NCBI RefSeq assembly: GCF_023618015.1
Contig: NZ_JAJKBJ010000021.1
Location: 1-64,000 of the forward strand
DNA from: Legionella maioricensis
Lineage (GTDB): Bacteria; Pseudomonadota; Gammaproteobacteria; Legionellales; Legionellaceae
DNA: 64,000 nt
Reading direction: 5' to 3'
The notes under the pieces were generated by a model. That model worked only from the letters and a program-made list of their open reading frames with translations, was not told where the DNA came from and did no database searches. How positions within the stretch are numbered: the first letter of the stretch is position 1; every line of letters begins with the position of its first letter. Of this stretch, positions 35,813 to 43,098 are shown piece after piece. The translations under genes were made by a program, and so were the position numbers.

Positions 35813-36880
35813 TTAAGACAGTTTATAATTTGCTATGCGATCAATATGTTCATTCTTTTCGCGTGCAGTGAGCAGAGCAGAATCGTCACAAACGTGTAAT
35901 AAAATCATCTTTGAAATTTCATATGGGAAGCTTGAAAATCCATAATCTTTTGGTTTTCCTTTAAAAACCAGAAGACTATCAAGATAATTACTACGAGATT
36001 GTCGCATACTCGCCAAGGTTATATCTTTAATGATGAAAGGAATATCCAAAAGGCGTTTGGGCTTAATACCGCAGGGCATTACCGCATCCTTAAACATTAA
36101 ATATCCACTGACTTTTACTTCAAGTATTCCCGGATGCATCTCCTCAAATTTTTTAAGCGTCGCTTTTTTGTTTTTAACTTGGAAAAGAACTCCTGGTGTT
36201 GTTCTCCAAGATTCTTGGGAGTAATTCATATTGACGCCAAATCTATTTTGGTGAAAATATTCGACATTTAATGCTGACATAAAATTTTCACTTCCCTCAT
36301 CAATATTTTTAATGGATTGAATCAGGTAGTCCAGACATAATTGTCTGTGCTTATTAATGAGGAGGTCCACTTCTTGACATGAAATAGCGATTTTAGATGG
36401 CGATAGTTCTTTCCAATAAATCATTAATAAGTTGAGTAAATTAGGTATTTGCTCGTAACTATTACGTTGCAAATTACATGCTTGAATTGTTAATTGATTA
36501 CTTTGTGATGAAGGAAGACAGATAACCCCAGAGATAGGTAATATCTGTATCAGTGTATTGAAATATTGTGCATGCTTAAATTTATCAAGTAAATTTGAGA
36601 AACTATCTGTCTTAAGCAATATTCTTGATTTGCCCTCTTCGGTTCTTGACTGAACAATACTAACTCCTGTAAACATCCCTGATTGAGTTAAAGCAGTTAG
36701 AATAGGAGTAGTATTGGGGGCATTTTCAGTAAGGAAACAGTTAGAAACAATCTGCTGATTTGATCTTATATCCCATTCTAGCGGGAGGCAATCAATACTC
36801 ATCGCTTTTAAATAATGCTGTATGTGGCTAGTCAGTTCGCTGCAAAGCGTTAATCGTATTATCTCATCATTGTTAATCAT
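35813..36880 (-). CDS. Orphan Legionella protein, no recognised domain
   Basis: A 355-residue soluble protein from the ATG at 36880, which follows GGGGAAAAT; an upstream in-frame GTG at 36973 would give 386 residues but has no clear binding site. No transmembrane segment or known motif is visible. It is mixed alpha/beta with aliphatic strands (FNTLIQILPISGVICLP) and a C-terminal part LHVCDDSALLTAREKNEHIDRIANYKLS that ends in a polar helix. There are no operon partners. Its isolation and lack of homology are compatible with a Dot/Icm substrate, but that is a guess. Confidence 0.55.
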   Translation of the reverse strand: MINNDEIIRLTLCSELTSHIQHYLKAMSIDCLPLEWDIRSNQQIVSNCFLTENAPNTTPILTALTQSGMFTGVSIVQSRTEEGKSRILLKTDSFSNLLDKFKHAQYFNTLIQILPISGVICLPSSQSNQLTIQACNLQRNSYEQIPNLLNLLMIYWKELSPSKIAISCQEVDLLINKHRQLCLDYLIQSIKNIDEGSENFMSALNVEYFHQNRFGVNMNYSQESWRTTPGVLFQVKNKKATLKKFEEMHPGILEVKVSGYLMFKDAVMPCGIKPKRLLDIPFIIKDITLASMRQSRSNYLDSLLVFKGKPKDYGFSSFPYEISKMILLHVCDDSALLTAREKNEHIDRIANYKLS

Positions 36881-36972
36881 ATTTTCCCCAATAAGTTCAC
36901 TAAAAGAACTATAGGGGAAAGAAATTAAGCCTTTCTTATCGGCCATTCGCATTTTTTGCATTTCCCATGACA

Positions 36973-36989
36973 CACCTGGTAATCAGGTG
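36973..36989. promoter_or_regulatory. Palindrome upstream of the orphan gene
   Basis: CACCTG-gtaat-CAGGTG is a perfect 6-bp inverted repeat about 93 bases before the preferred start at 36880. The size and position suit an operator. Its ACCTG half-sites resemble those of the lux-box-like site at 40229, but the spacing differs (5 rather than 8-10), so I do not claim the same regulator. Confidence 0.35.
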
Positions 36990-37060
36990 CACATTGGGTC
37001 GATTAATTGGATTCGAAAATAAAATTTGCGGGTATGCCAGGACTTCCTTGTTTGGTTACT

Positions 37061-38263
37061 TCATTTTATGATTTGCCCAATACCAGCCCCTATTAATACC
37101 ACTACCCAGGAAGGAAACTTCCAAAAATTAAGCAGCAGAAATGCTCCTAATGCGACACAAAAGTCAACAGCATTGTAAATTGCATTGGTCCAAACAGGAT
37201 TGTACAAAGCAGCGAGAAGTAAGCCTACAACAACTGCATTTATCCCTTGCATCGCTTGTTTCATGGCTTGATAACGGCGAAGTTGTTCCCAAAAGGGCAA
37301 GACCCCAATAACTATCAGAAATGATGGCAAATAAATAGCGATGAGACAGGTAGACGCTCCCAATAGTCCATTGGGCGCCAGTTTTAAAATAGCTCCAAGA
37401 TAGGCAGCAAAAGAAAATAAAGGACCAGGCCCCGCTTGGGCTGCTCCATAGCCTGCGAGAAACAGTTCATTGGTTATTAATCCTGCAGGAACCACCACTG
37501 ATTGCAAGAGAGGCAAGACAACATGTCCTCCACCAAAAACAAGTGAGCCGGCACGAAAAAAACCTTCACAGATATAAAAAAAGTTATTGTGAGTGCTCGC
37601 TGATAGAAGAGGTAATAAAATAAGCAACGTAAAAAATAAAGAAAGGGCAATTATTCCAGAGCATTTGCTTATTTTTATTGGCAAATGAACATGAGGAAAG
37701 AGGGGGGCATTTTTTAAGAGAAGCCATCCGATTAATCCTCCACTTAGGATGACGCCCACTTGTCCCCATGCATTAGGAAACAGTACAGCAATCAATGCGG
37801 CTACTACAGCAAATAGTTTACGGATGAGATCCGGACAAAGCGTTTTACTCATCTGCCAAACTGCTTGAGCAACTACAGCGACCGCTATGATTTTAAGGCC
37901 ATGCAGCCATCCTGCATCAAGTGCATTACCAATCTTGGTTAATCCAAAAGCAATAAGCACCAGAATAAGGGCAGATGGCAGGGTAAAGCCCAACCAGGAT
38001 ACCACAGCACCTAAATATCCAGCTCGTGATAATCCAATGGCAATCCCGACTTGACTACTTGCAGGCCCAGGCAAGAGCTGGCAAAGTGCTACCAGATCAC
38101 TATAAGCATGTTCGTTAAGCCATTGACGTCTTTCGACAAACTCCTCTCGGAAATAGCCCAGATGCGCGACCGGGCCTCCAAATGAGGTTAAGCCAAGACG
38201 TAAAAAGATGAGAAAAACATCAATCGCTCTAAAAAATCTATTGTTGCTCCAAGTATGCTTCAT
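37061..38263 (-). CDS. chrA: ChrA-type chromate transporter
   Basis: Inner-membrane protein of the CHR family, exporting chromate. The 400-residue protein is the long, two-domain form: the first half has FLRLGLTSFGGPVAHLGYFREEFVERRQWL and CQLLPGPASSQVGIAIG, and the second repeats the pattern with EGFFRAGSLVFGGGHVVLPLL and GYGAAQAGPGPLFSFAAYLGA. About ten helices are visible. Stand-alone ChrA in non-metal-exposed bacteria may have another physiological role, for example sulfate-related. Upstream gene neighbours are unrelated. Confidence 0.92.
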   Translation of the reverse strand: MKHTWSNNRFFRAIDVFLIFLRLGLTSFGGPVAHLGYFREEFVERRQWLNEHAYSDLVALCQLLPGPASSQVGIAIGLSRAGYLGAVVSWLGFTLPSALILVLIAFGLTKIGNALDAGWLHGLKIIAVAVVAQAVWQMSKTLCPDLIRKLFAVVAALIAVLFPNAWGQVGVILSGGLIGWLLLKNAPLFPHVHLPIKISKCSGIIALSLFFTLLILLPLLSASTHNNFFYICEGFFRAGSLVFGGGHVVLPLLQSVVVPAGLITNELFLAGYGAAQAGPGPLFSFAAYLGAILKLAPNGLLGASTCLIAIYLPSFLIVIGVLPFWEQLRRYQAMKQAMQGINAVVVGLLLAALYNPVWTNAIYNAVDFCVALGAFLLLNFWKFPSWVVVLIGAGIGQIIK

Positions 38264-38451
38264 ATTAGGAACCTGGTAATTCTGCTAATGTGCATTTGTC
38301 CAATCATGCACCGTTTGCTGGGTGACTTATTTGGGGTAGAGCCCTTATTTGGCTCCAAAAGAGCTTATCATTTGGATATGAACAATACCATTTACAAAGT
38401 TAAAAACAGTGTTTTGGGGCATCCGTTTGCAATAAGACCTATTTCTATTTT

Positions 38452-39240
38452 TTATTCCATTTTTATATTAGTTCTTTCCAAAGAGGTGAGTTGCGCGTTT
38501 ATAAATGTTTTTTCAGAAAAAAAGAGATTATTTTTTGCAAATAAGATAATCGTGGAACTCCTGGTTCCATATGCTTGGTTCGGTATATTCACGAAAATTG
38601 AACTAAGTGATTTCTCTAATTCTACTGAAACACCGGTATTAGGTAATAAATTATCCGGAGCGAGGGTCTTGTCTTCTAAAATAGAAAACAACCGTTTTTC
38701 TATTGCATCAGGAGCCTCACAGGTTATCAGTTCATCTCTTAATTTATTAAATAAGTCCTTGGCTCTTAATACCTTATACCAGGGAGTATCTAATAAATGA
38801 TTACTAATACCATAGAGATTCCTGGTTAATTTTTTGGTTTTATTTATTACATTTGAATAATAAGTAATAGCCGCTTTATTCCCAACAACCAAATTGAATG
38901 GATTGTAATTATTAGAAACCCGCGCGATTTTTTTTACATAGGCAGAGGGTGTCGTATGGATGCTTTCGAAGAGAAAATTTTTTGCTAACAGCCCCCGTGA
39001 TTGCATCAATAAATCATAAAGGTTAGGGTTTCGATAATTAGTTATCAGGGAAAAATGGCCACTTTTATTAACCCCAAGCCAAGTACCGCCGCCAACCAAA
39101 TCTTTACCTGAAAATATATTGGGATTTTCCTGCCAATAATGAGCAGGGACGGTAGCTCTTTTATAAAACTCATCTCGATTGGATAAAATGATTAGAGGAT
39201 ATAGTGGATGTTGGTCTATGGCTATTAATGCAAGACACAT
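38452..39240 (-). CDS. NRDE family protein (TANGO2-like)
   Basis: A 262-residue protein starting MCLALIAIDQHPLYPLIILSNRDEFYKR when read across, which carries the Cys2 and the NRDE motif that name the family; GGTWLGVNKSGHFSLITNYR follows, also diagnostic. The family is related in fold to N-terminal nucleophile hydrolases and to eukaryotic TANGO2 (haem or lipid handling), but the bacterial function is not known. No operon partners. The gene at 38255-38800 on the opposite strand is a shadow. Confidence 0.9.
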   Translation of the reverse strand: MCLALIAIDQHPLYPLIILSNRDEFYKRATVPAHYWQENPNIFSGKDLVGGGTWLGVNKSGHFSLITNYRNPNLYDLLMQSRGLLAKNFLFESIHTTPSAYVKKIARVSNNYNPFNLVVGNKAAITYYSNVINKTKKLTRNLYGISNHLLDTPWYKVLRAKDLFNKLRDELITCEAPDAIEKRLFSILEDKTLAPDNLLPNTGVSVELEKSLSSIFVNIPNQAYGTRSSTIILFAKNNLFFSEKTFINAQLTSLERTNIKME

Positions 39241-39329
39241 GCTGCTCTCAACATATAATTAATGGGTTACATTAACTTTAGAACATCTTTGGATGATAGT
39301 CTTCATAACGGGACAGGAAAATGACCACT

Positions 39330-39443
39330 GCCTTTAAGTTAAGGAGTTTTTTCGTCATTCGGAGGAGCTTGCGACAAAGATATCTTAATATTCAGGAGAT
39401 CTCTCGCTATGCTCGAGATGAGGTTTTTTCTTAACTTAATGGC
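39330..39443. repeat. MITE-like element (copy with 14-bp terminal repeats)
   Basis: Starts GCCTTTAAGTTAAG and ends CTTAACTTAATGGC, inverted repeats differing at one position. Inside are GTCATTCGGAGGAG, TTCAGGAGATCTCTCG and CTCGAGATGAGG, shared in part with the copies at 1-250 and 54535-54662. About 114 bases, no coding capacity. It fills most of the gap between the NRDE gene and luxR. Confidence 0.7.
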
Positions 39444-39496
39444 GAAGGCCTATTTGAAGGATGCTAAGAGGCGTACTGGGAGGTTTATTTATAATT

Positions 39497-40216
39497 CTAG
39501 TTTTGTTTCTCTTCCAGCCAGCGAGTAGCTGCTAAGTATTTATTGGCCACGCCCAGTTTTTTATTGGCATTCTGTAAGTGAAAATTACAGGTCCGTTGGG
39601 TAATACCCAAATTCTCTGCAATCATCCCAATGCGAAAACCTTGCGCTGTTAACTCAAGGCACTGTTGTTCTCGATTGGTCAAATGTATTTTGGCCGCTTC
39701 ATGCTCGGATAACAGTAGTTTTCTTAAGTAATGAAAATAACACTGCGTTATGGCCATCCAGTGATATTGTTTATTTTGCCAGAGTTCTAATCCGTTCTGC
39801 TGTACTCGCTGATGTAATACTAAAACGACAAGATCACCAGAGGAACCATGAACAGGGATATTAAGTCCCTTATCTATTCCAAAGTCTATAGATTCTTTAC
39901 GTATCCGTTGCTCACGGCTATTTTTGGCGTGCGTTAATTGTTGATGCACATCCCAATAAACAGGAATAAGGGAACGTTCTGATGACTCGAGTGTCCTGTC
40001 GATGTCTGCATATTTTTGTTCTAAATAATGCTGATGCCATGGGCGTAAGGGGGGGCTGACCCAGTCATAAATGATTTGACCACCTGTTTTGGTATGATGT
40101 TTATAAAAGGTAAATGCAAGACTTGTTATACCTTCTTTAGCAAAGTACTCAATAAGGATCTGTTTTAATGCATCTACTGAAAGGCTTTCGGACATTCGAT
40201 AGTTCACTTCATGCAT
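39497..40216 (-). CDS. LuxR-family regulator with autoinducer-binding-like domain
   Basis: A 239-residue LuxR-type regulator from the ATG at 40216, which has GGAGGA just upstream; ATGs at 40219 and 40237 are alternatives. The N-terminal half fits the acyl-homoserine-lactone-binding fold: W, Y and D in PWHQHYLEQKYADID, W in PVYWD and G in FGIDKGLNIPVHG are kept, but the Pro that normally follows the Asp appears to be Arg. The C-terminal HTH is LTNREQQCLELTAQGFRIGMIAENLGITQRTCNFHL. No luxI gene is in the window, so this is a LuxR solo here. It is divergent from a GH5 gene with a lux-box-like site between. Confidence 0.88.
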   Translation of the reverse strand: MHEVNYRMSESLSVDALKQILIEYFAKEGITSLAFTFYKHHTKTGGQIIYDWVSPPLRPWHQHYLEQKYADIDRTLESSERSLIPVYWDVHQQLTHAKNSREQRIRKESIDFGIDKGLNIPVHGSSGDLVVLVLHQRVQQNGLELWQNKQYHWMAITQCYFHYLRKLLLSEHEAAKIHLTNREQQCLELTAQGFRIGMIAENLGITQRTCNFHLQNANKKLGVANKYLAATRWLEEKQN

Positions 40217-40228
40217 CATTCCTCCAAA

Positions 40229-40248
40229 ACCTGTCATAAAAGACAGGT
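40229..40248. promoter_or_regulatory. Lux-box-like operator between luxR and the GH5 gene
   Basis: ACCTGT-N8-ACAGGT, a 20-bp palindrome (in fact AACCTGTC-ataaaa-GACAGGTT over 22 bases), whose outer 12 bases and spacing equal the classical V. fischeri lux box. It lies 12 bases upstream of the luxR start and centred about 44 bases before the expected transcription start of the GH5 gene. LuxR-type activators sit near -42.5 at such promoters. This suggests activation of the glucanase and possible autorepression of luxR. Confidence 0.75.
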
Positions 40249-40276
40249 TATTAATCTTTCTTTGATGCAATATTAT
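40248..40276 (+). promoter_or_regulatory. Candidate promoter of the GH5 gene
   Basis: TATTAT (40271-40276, overlapping TATACAT) is a good -10 about 35 bases before the start codon. The base stretch 17 upstream (40248-40253, TTATTA) is a poor -35, as expected for an activator-dependent promoter, and directly abuts the lux-box-like palindrome. Confidence 0.5.
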
Positions 40277-40310
40277 ACATCTTTTATCAAATAAATTCAC
40301 TTTGGAGCTC

Positions 40311-41789
40311 ATGGTGATAAAAGCGATACCTTTGATTTCTTTACTTCCTGGAGTTGCCCTTGCTACTGTTCTCACCAATAATATCCAAGGAGTTGGGCCT
40401 AATGGTAGTTTGAAACCTTATGTTTGTATTCAAAAAAATCAGTTGAAACTGGCTCCTGAAAAGTCAGTTGATGTAGGTGCAGATAATTATGTAGGGGCTG
40501 CACTCCGCTTCAATGGTTGTGAAATGAGTGATAGCTACTTAGGGTGGATGGACCTTAATTTAAGCAATGGCAGTAATGCAATAACTCGTTATCTACCTCC
40601 TGAGGGGGTCCATATTCAATACAGCAATCCTGGTATCGACATCAATGGACGGCTTAGCGGTTCTATAGCTTATACACCAATTGAAATGAATGAGGATTTA
40701 ACAACCGCTCAGCCCGCTACTCACTGGCAATTTGCAGGGATTAATTTATCTGGTCTTGAATTTGGTAAGGTCATTGACCCTACAGTAGTTCCTAACCTTT
40801 CTATTCAGGATCAAAATAGTCCTTATTCTGATCTTAAAGATACTGCTTCTTTTATTGAAGTGGGCATGAATACCGTTAGAATCCCTGTAAGTTGGGGATA
40901 TTTACAATTGGATGGGCCTGGTAGTGGTACTATCAACAAGGACTATTATCTCAATTATATTAAACCTCTTTTACAAACATTGACCAAAGCTAAAGTACAT
41001 GCTGTTGTCGATTTACATGCCTACATGCGCTATTCGAAATTTGGTGAGCAGTATTCGGGGTGTTTTGCCAATGCTCCTTGTCCTGATGGTCGTTTAATTT
41101 TAGAGGATAAGGCTTATCAATCCGTATGGGGACAATTGGTGGCCCTTATCCAGGAAGACAACAGCATTGATAAAGAATATATTGTGATTGATCTGATGAA
41201 TGAACCTGTCGCTGTTCCTGATGATAAAGTGTTTACAATCCAGGTCGCCTTGATAAAAATGCTTCGTCAGCAGCAATTTAAAGGTACTATTTTAATAGAA
41301 GGTAATAATTGGACCGGTCTCCACTCCTGGACAACCGGAGAATGGGTAGGAAGCGATGGGAAAACGTATACCAATGCCAGTTTATTTACCCGGGAGAATT
41401 TCGTTAAAGCCGGAATAATTGATTTATCCAATATTGTTATCAACGTGCATCAATATCTGGATAGTGATTATAGTGGTACTCATGATACTTGCCAGCAAGA
41501 TCTTAAAACAACAGGTCCTAATGGATTTAATTTGGCTGCTTTTACTCAATATTTGGAAAAGAATAAGCTTAAAGCAATGGTTACTGAGTTTGGTACTGGG
41601 GCTAATGCTTCAAGTTGTAGCCAACCTCTTAATGAATTCATGCAATACATGCAAGATAATTCGGCTAAAGACAAGGATTTTGGTTTTGTCGGCTGGACTC
41701 TCTGGTCAACAGGGCATGGTTGGGGGGGCTACAACCTTCGCGTAAAGCCGGATTCTTATCATATGCAAGTAGTGCATCAGTATTTATAA
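40311..41789 (+). CDS. Secreted GH5 endoglucanase-like glycoside hydrolase
   Basis: A 492-residue exported protein with an N-terminal signal peptide (IKAIPLISLLPGVALA). Residues to about 115 form an extra N-terminal domain of unknown type with two Cys. The GH5 catalytic domain follows: NTVRIPVSWGYLQ, AVVDLHAYMRY, IVIDLMNEPVAV (acid/base Glu at 298), LIEGNNWTGLHSW, IVINVHQYLDSDYSGTH and AMVTEFGTG (nucleophile Glu at 426), closing with GFVGWTLWSTG. Legionella secretes such enzymes by the type II system. GGAG lies before the ATG; GTG at 40314 is an alternative start. It is transcribed away from luxR across the lux-box-like site. Confidence 0.9.
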   Translation: MVIKAIPLISLLPGVALATVLTNNIQGVGPNGSLKPYVCIQKNQLKLAPEKSVDVGADNYVGAALRFNGCEMSDSYLGWMDLNLSNGSNAITRYLPPEGVHIQYSNPGIDINGRLSGSIAYTPIEMNEDLTTAQPATHWQFAGINLSGLEFGKVIDPTVVPNLSIQDQNSPYSDLKDTASFIEVGMNTVRIPVSWGYLQLDGPGSGTINKDYYLNYIKPLLQTLTKAKVHAVVDLHAYMRYSKFGEQYSGCFANAPCPDGRLILEDKAYQSVWGQLVALIQEDNSIDKEYIVIDLMNEPVAVPDDKVFTIQVALIKMLRQQQFKGTILIEGNNWTGLHSWTTGEWVGSDGKTYTNASLFTRENFVKAGIIDLSNIVINVHQYLDSDYSGTHDTCQQDLKTTGPNGFNLAAFTQYLEKNKLKAMVTEFGTGANASSCSQPLNEFMQYMQDNSAKDKDFGFVGWTLWSTGHGWGGYNLRVKPDSYHMQVVHQYL

Positions 41790-41946
41790 CCTAGATGATT
41801 GGGGTATAGTTTTTCCGTCTCGGAAATGGTCATCAATAAAATATCGTCAGTTTTTTAATAGAAGCTTAAATAAGTATCTATACGAATTATAAATGGATTG
41901 TTCGTCTTATTAACGCTAGCATTATAGGTAATCACATGAAATTAAT

Positions 41947-41976
41947 TTGACTACTAGAGTTATTGGAAAATATTAG
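41947..41976 (+). promoter_or_regulatory. Candidate promoter of the HlyD/RbbA/YhhJ-type operon
   Basis: TTGACT (41947-41952) and TATTAG (41971-41976), separated by 18 bases, lie about 52 bases before the preferred start of the adaptor gene. The gap 41790-42027 has no other recognisable feature. Confidence 0.45.
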
Positions 41977-42027
41977 TAGATTTATCTTTTGAACCAAAAA
42001 ACAAAACATACAGAACTGAGGTCAAAA

Positions 42028-43098
42028 ATGTTCTACGGATGGAAGAAAGGATGGCTGCTTGGAGCTGCATTGATTGGCGCAAGTATTTTTTTACTTTGGT
42101 GGTACCTTCAACCCCAAGGTTTCGGTAAGGACTTTGCAAGTGGAAATGGGCGTATTGAAGCAGTAGATATTGATATTGCTACCAAAGTTGCGGGACGTGT
42201 CAAAGACATCAAGGTGGATGAAGGCGATTATGTAAGTGCAGGAGAAGTCGTCGCCAACATGGATACGGAAACCCTTGAGGCCCAGATTCGTGAAGCAAAA
42301 GCCCAAGAAGAACAAGCTAAAAGCAGTGTTGTTGCCTCTCAGAGTCAAGTAAGGCAACGCCAAAGTGAAAAGGATGCTGCCCTTGCAGTGGTTTCTCAAC
42401 GAGAAGCTGAATTAGATCTATTAAAAAAACGATTTGAACGCACCCAAACTCTTGCTAAAAGAAATATTGCTACCGCTGATGCGCTTGATGAAGCTCGTGC
42501 CCACTTTTATAGCGCGCAAGCGTCCCTGAGTTCGGCGAAAGCCCAGGTTGCTGCCGCTGATACGGCAATAGTGACTGCTCAGTCACAAGTAATAGGGGAT
42601 CAATTTTTAGTTGTTGCCCGGAAGGCAACCATCGAACGCTTGCAAGCTGATCTGAAAGACAGTGCACTGAAAGCACCGCGTGATGGGCGTGTTCAATATC
42701 GTGTTGCTCAACCAGGAGAGGTTCTCAGTGCAGGCGGCAAGGTATTGAACATGATCGATCTGAGTGATGTCTATATGAACTTTTTTTTACCGACAGATGA
42801 GGCCGGTAAAGTACATATCGGTGGAGAAGTTCGTTTGATTCTCGATGCAGCTCCTAAATATGTTATTCCAGCAAAAGTCAGTTTTGTAGCCGATGTGGCT
42901 CAATTTACTCCCAAAACAGTGGAAACAGCTAGTGAACGCCAAAAGCTGATGTTTCGTATTAAAGCAAGAATTGCCCCTGCCTTATTAAAAAAATACATTC
43001 ACAGTGTCAAAACCGGTTTGCCAGGTGTGGCTTATATAAAGCTTAATCCTGATACGCCCTGGCCCAAAGAATTACAAGTGAAATTACCTCATGACTAG
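42028..43098 (+). CDS. HlyD-family membrane fusion protein (YhiI-like)
   Basis: Periplasmic adaptor of an ABC export system. The 356-residue protein has one N-terminal helix ([20 protein letters not shown]), [31 protein letters not shown] (first lipoyl half), a long coiled-coil rich in Ala, Gln and Glu, [23 protein letters not shown] (second half) and a beta-barrel. The ATG at 42028 follows GAGGTC; an upstream TTG at 41989 is less likely. The stop overlaps the start of the ABC gene by eight bases. Confidence 0.9.
   Translation: MFYGWKKGWLLGAALIGASIFLLWWYLQPQGFGKDFASGNGRIEAVDIDIATKVAGRVKDIKVDEGDYVSAGEVVANMDTETLEAQIREAKAQEEQAKSSVVASQSQVRQRQSEKDAALAVVSQREAELDLLKKRFERTQTLAKRNIATADALDEARAHFYSAQASLSSAKAQVAAADTAIVTAQSQVIGDQFLVVARKATIERLQADLKDSALKAPRDGRVQYRVAQPGEVLSAGGKVLNMIDLSDVYMNFFLPTDEAGKVHIGGEVRLILDAAPKYVIPAKVSFVADVAQFTPKTVETASERQKLMFRIKARIAPALLKKYIHSVKTGLPGVAYIKLNPDTPWPKELQVKLPHD

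Noticed and set aside
36970..36990. A second lux box upstream of the orphan gene at 35813
   Set aside because: The half-sites are similar (ACCTG) but the spacing is 5, not the 8-10 of a lux box, so it is listed only as an unassigned palindrome.
38255..38800. Plus-strand open frame of 181 codons
   Set aside because: It overlaps the NRDE gene (opposite strand) for most of its length and has no family features; a shadow.
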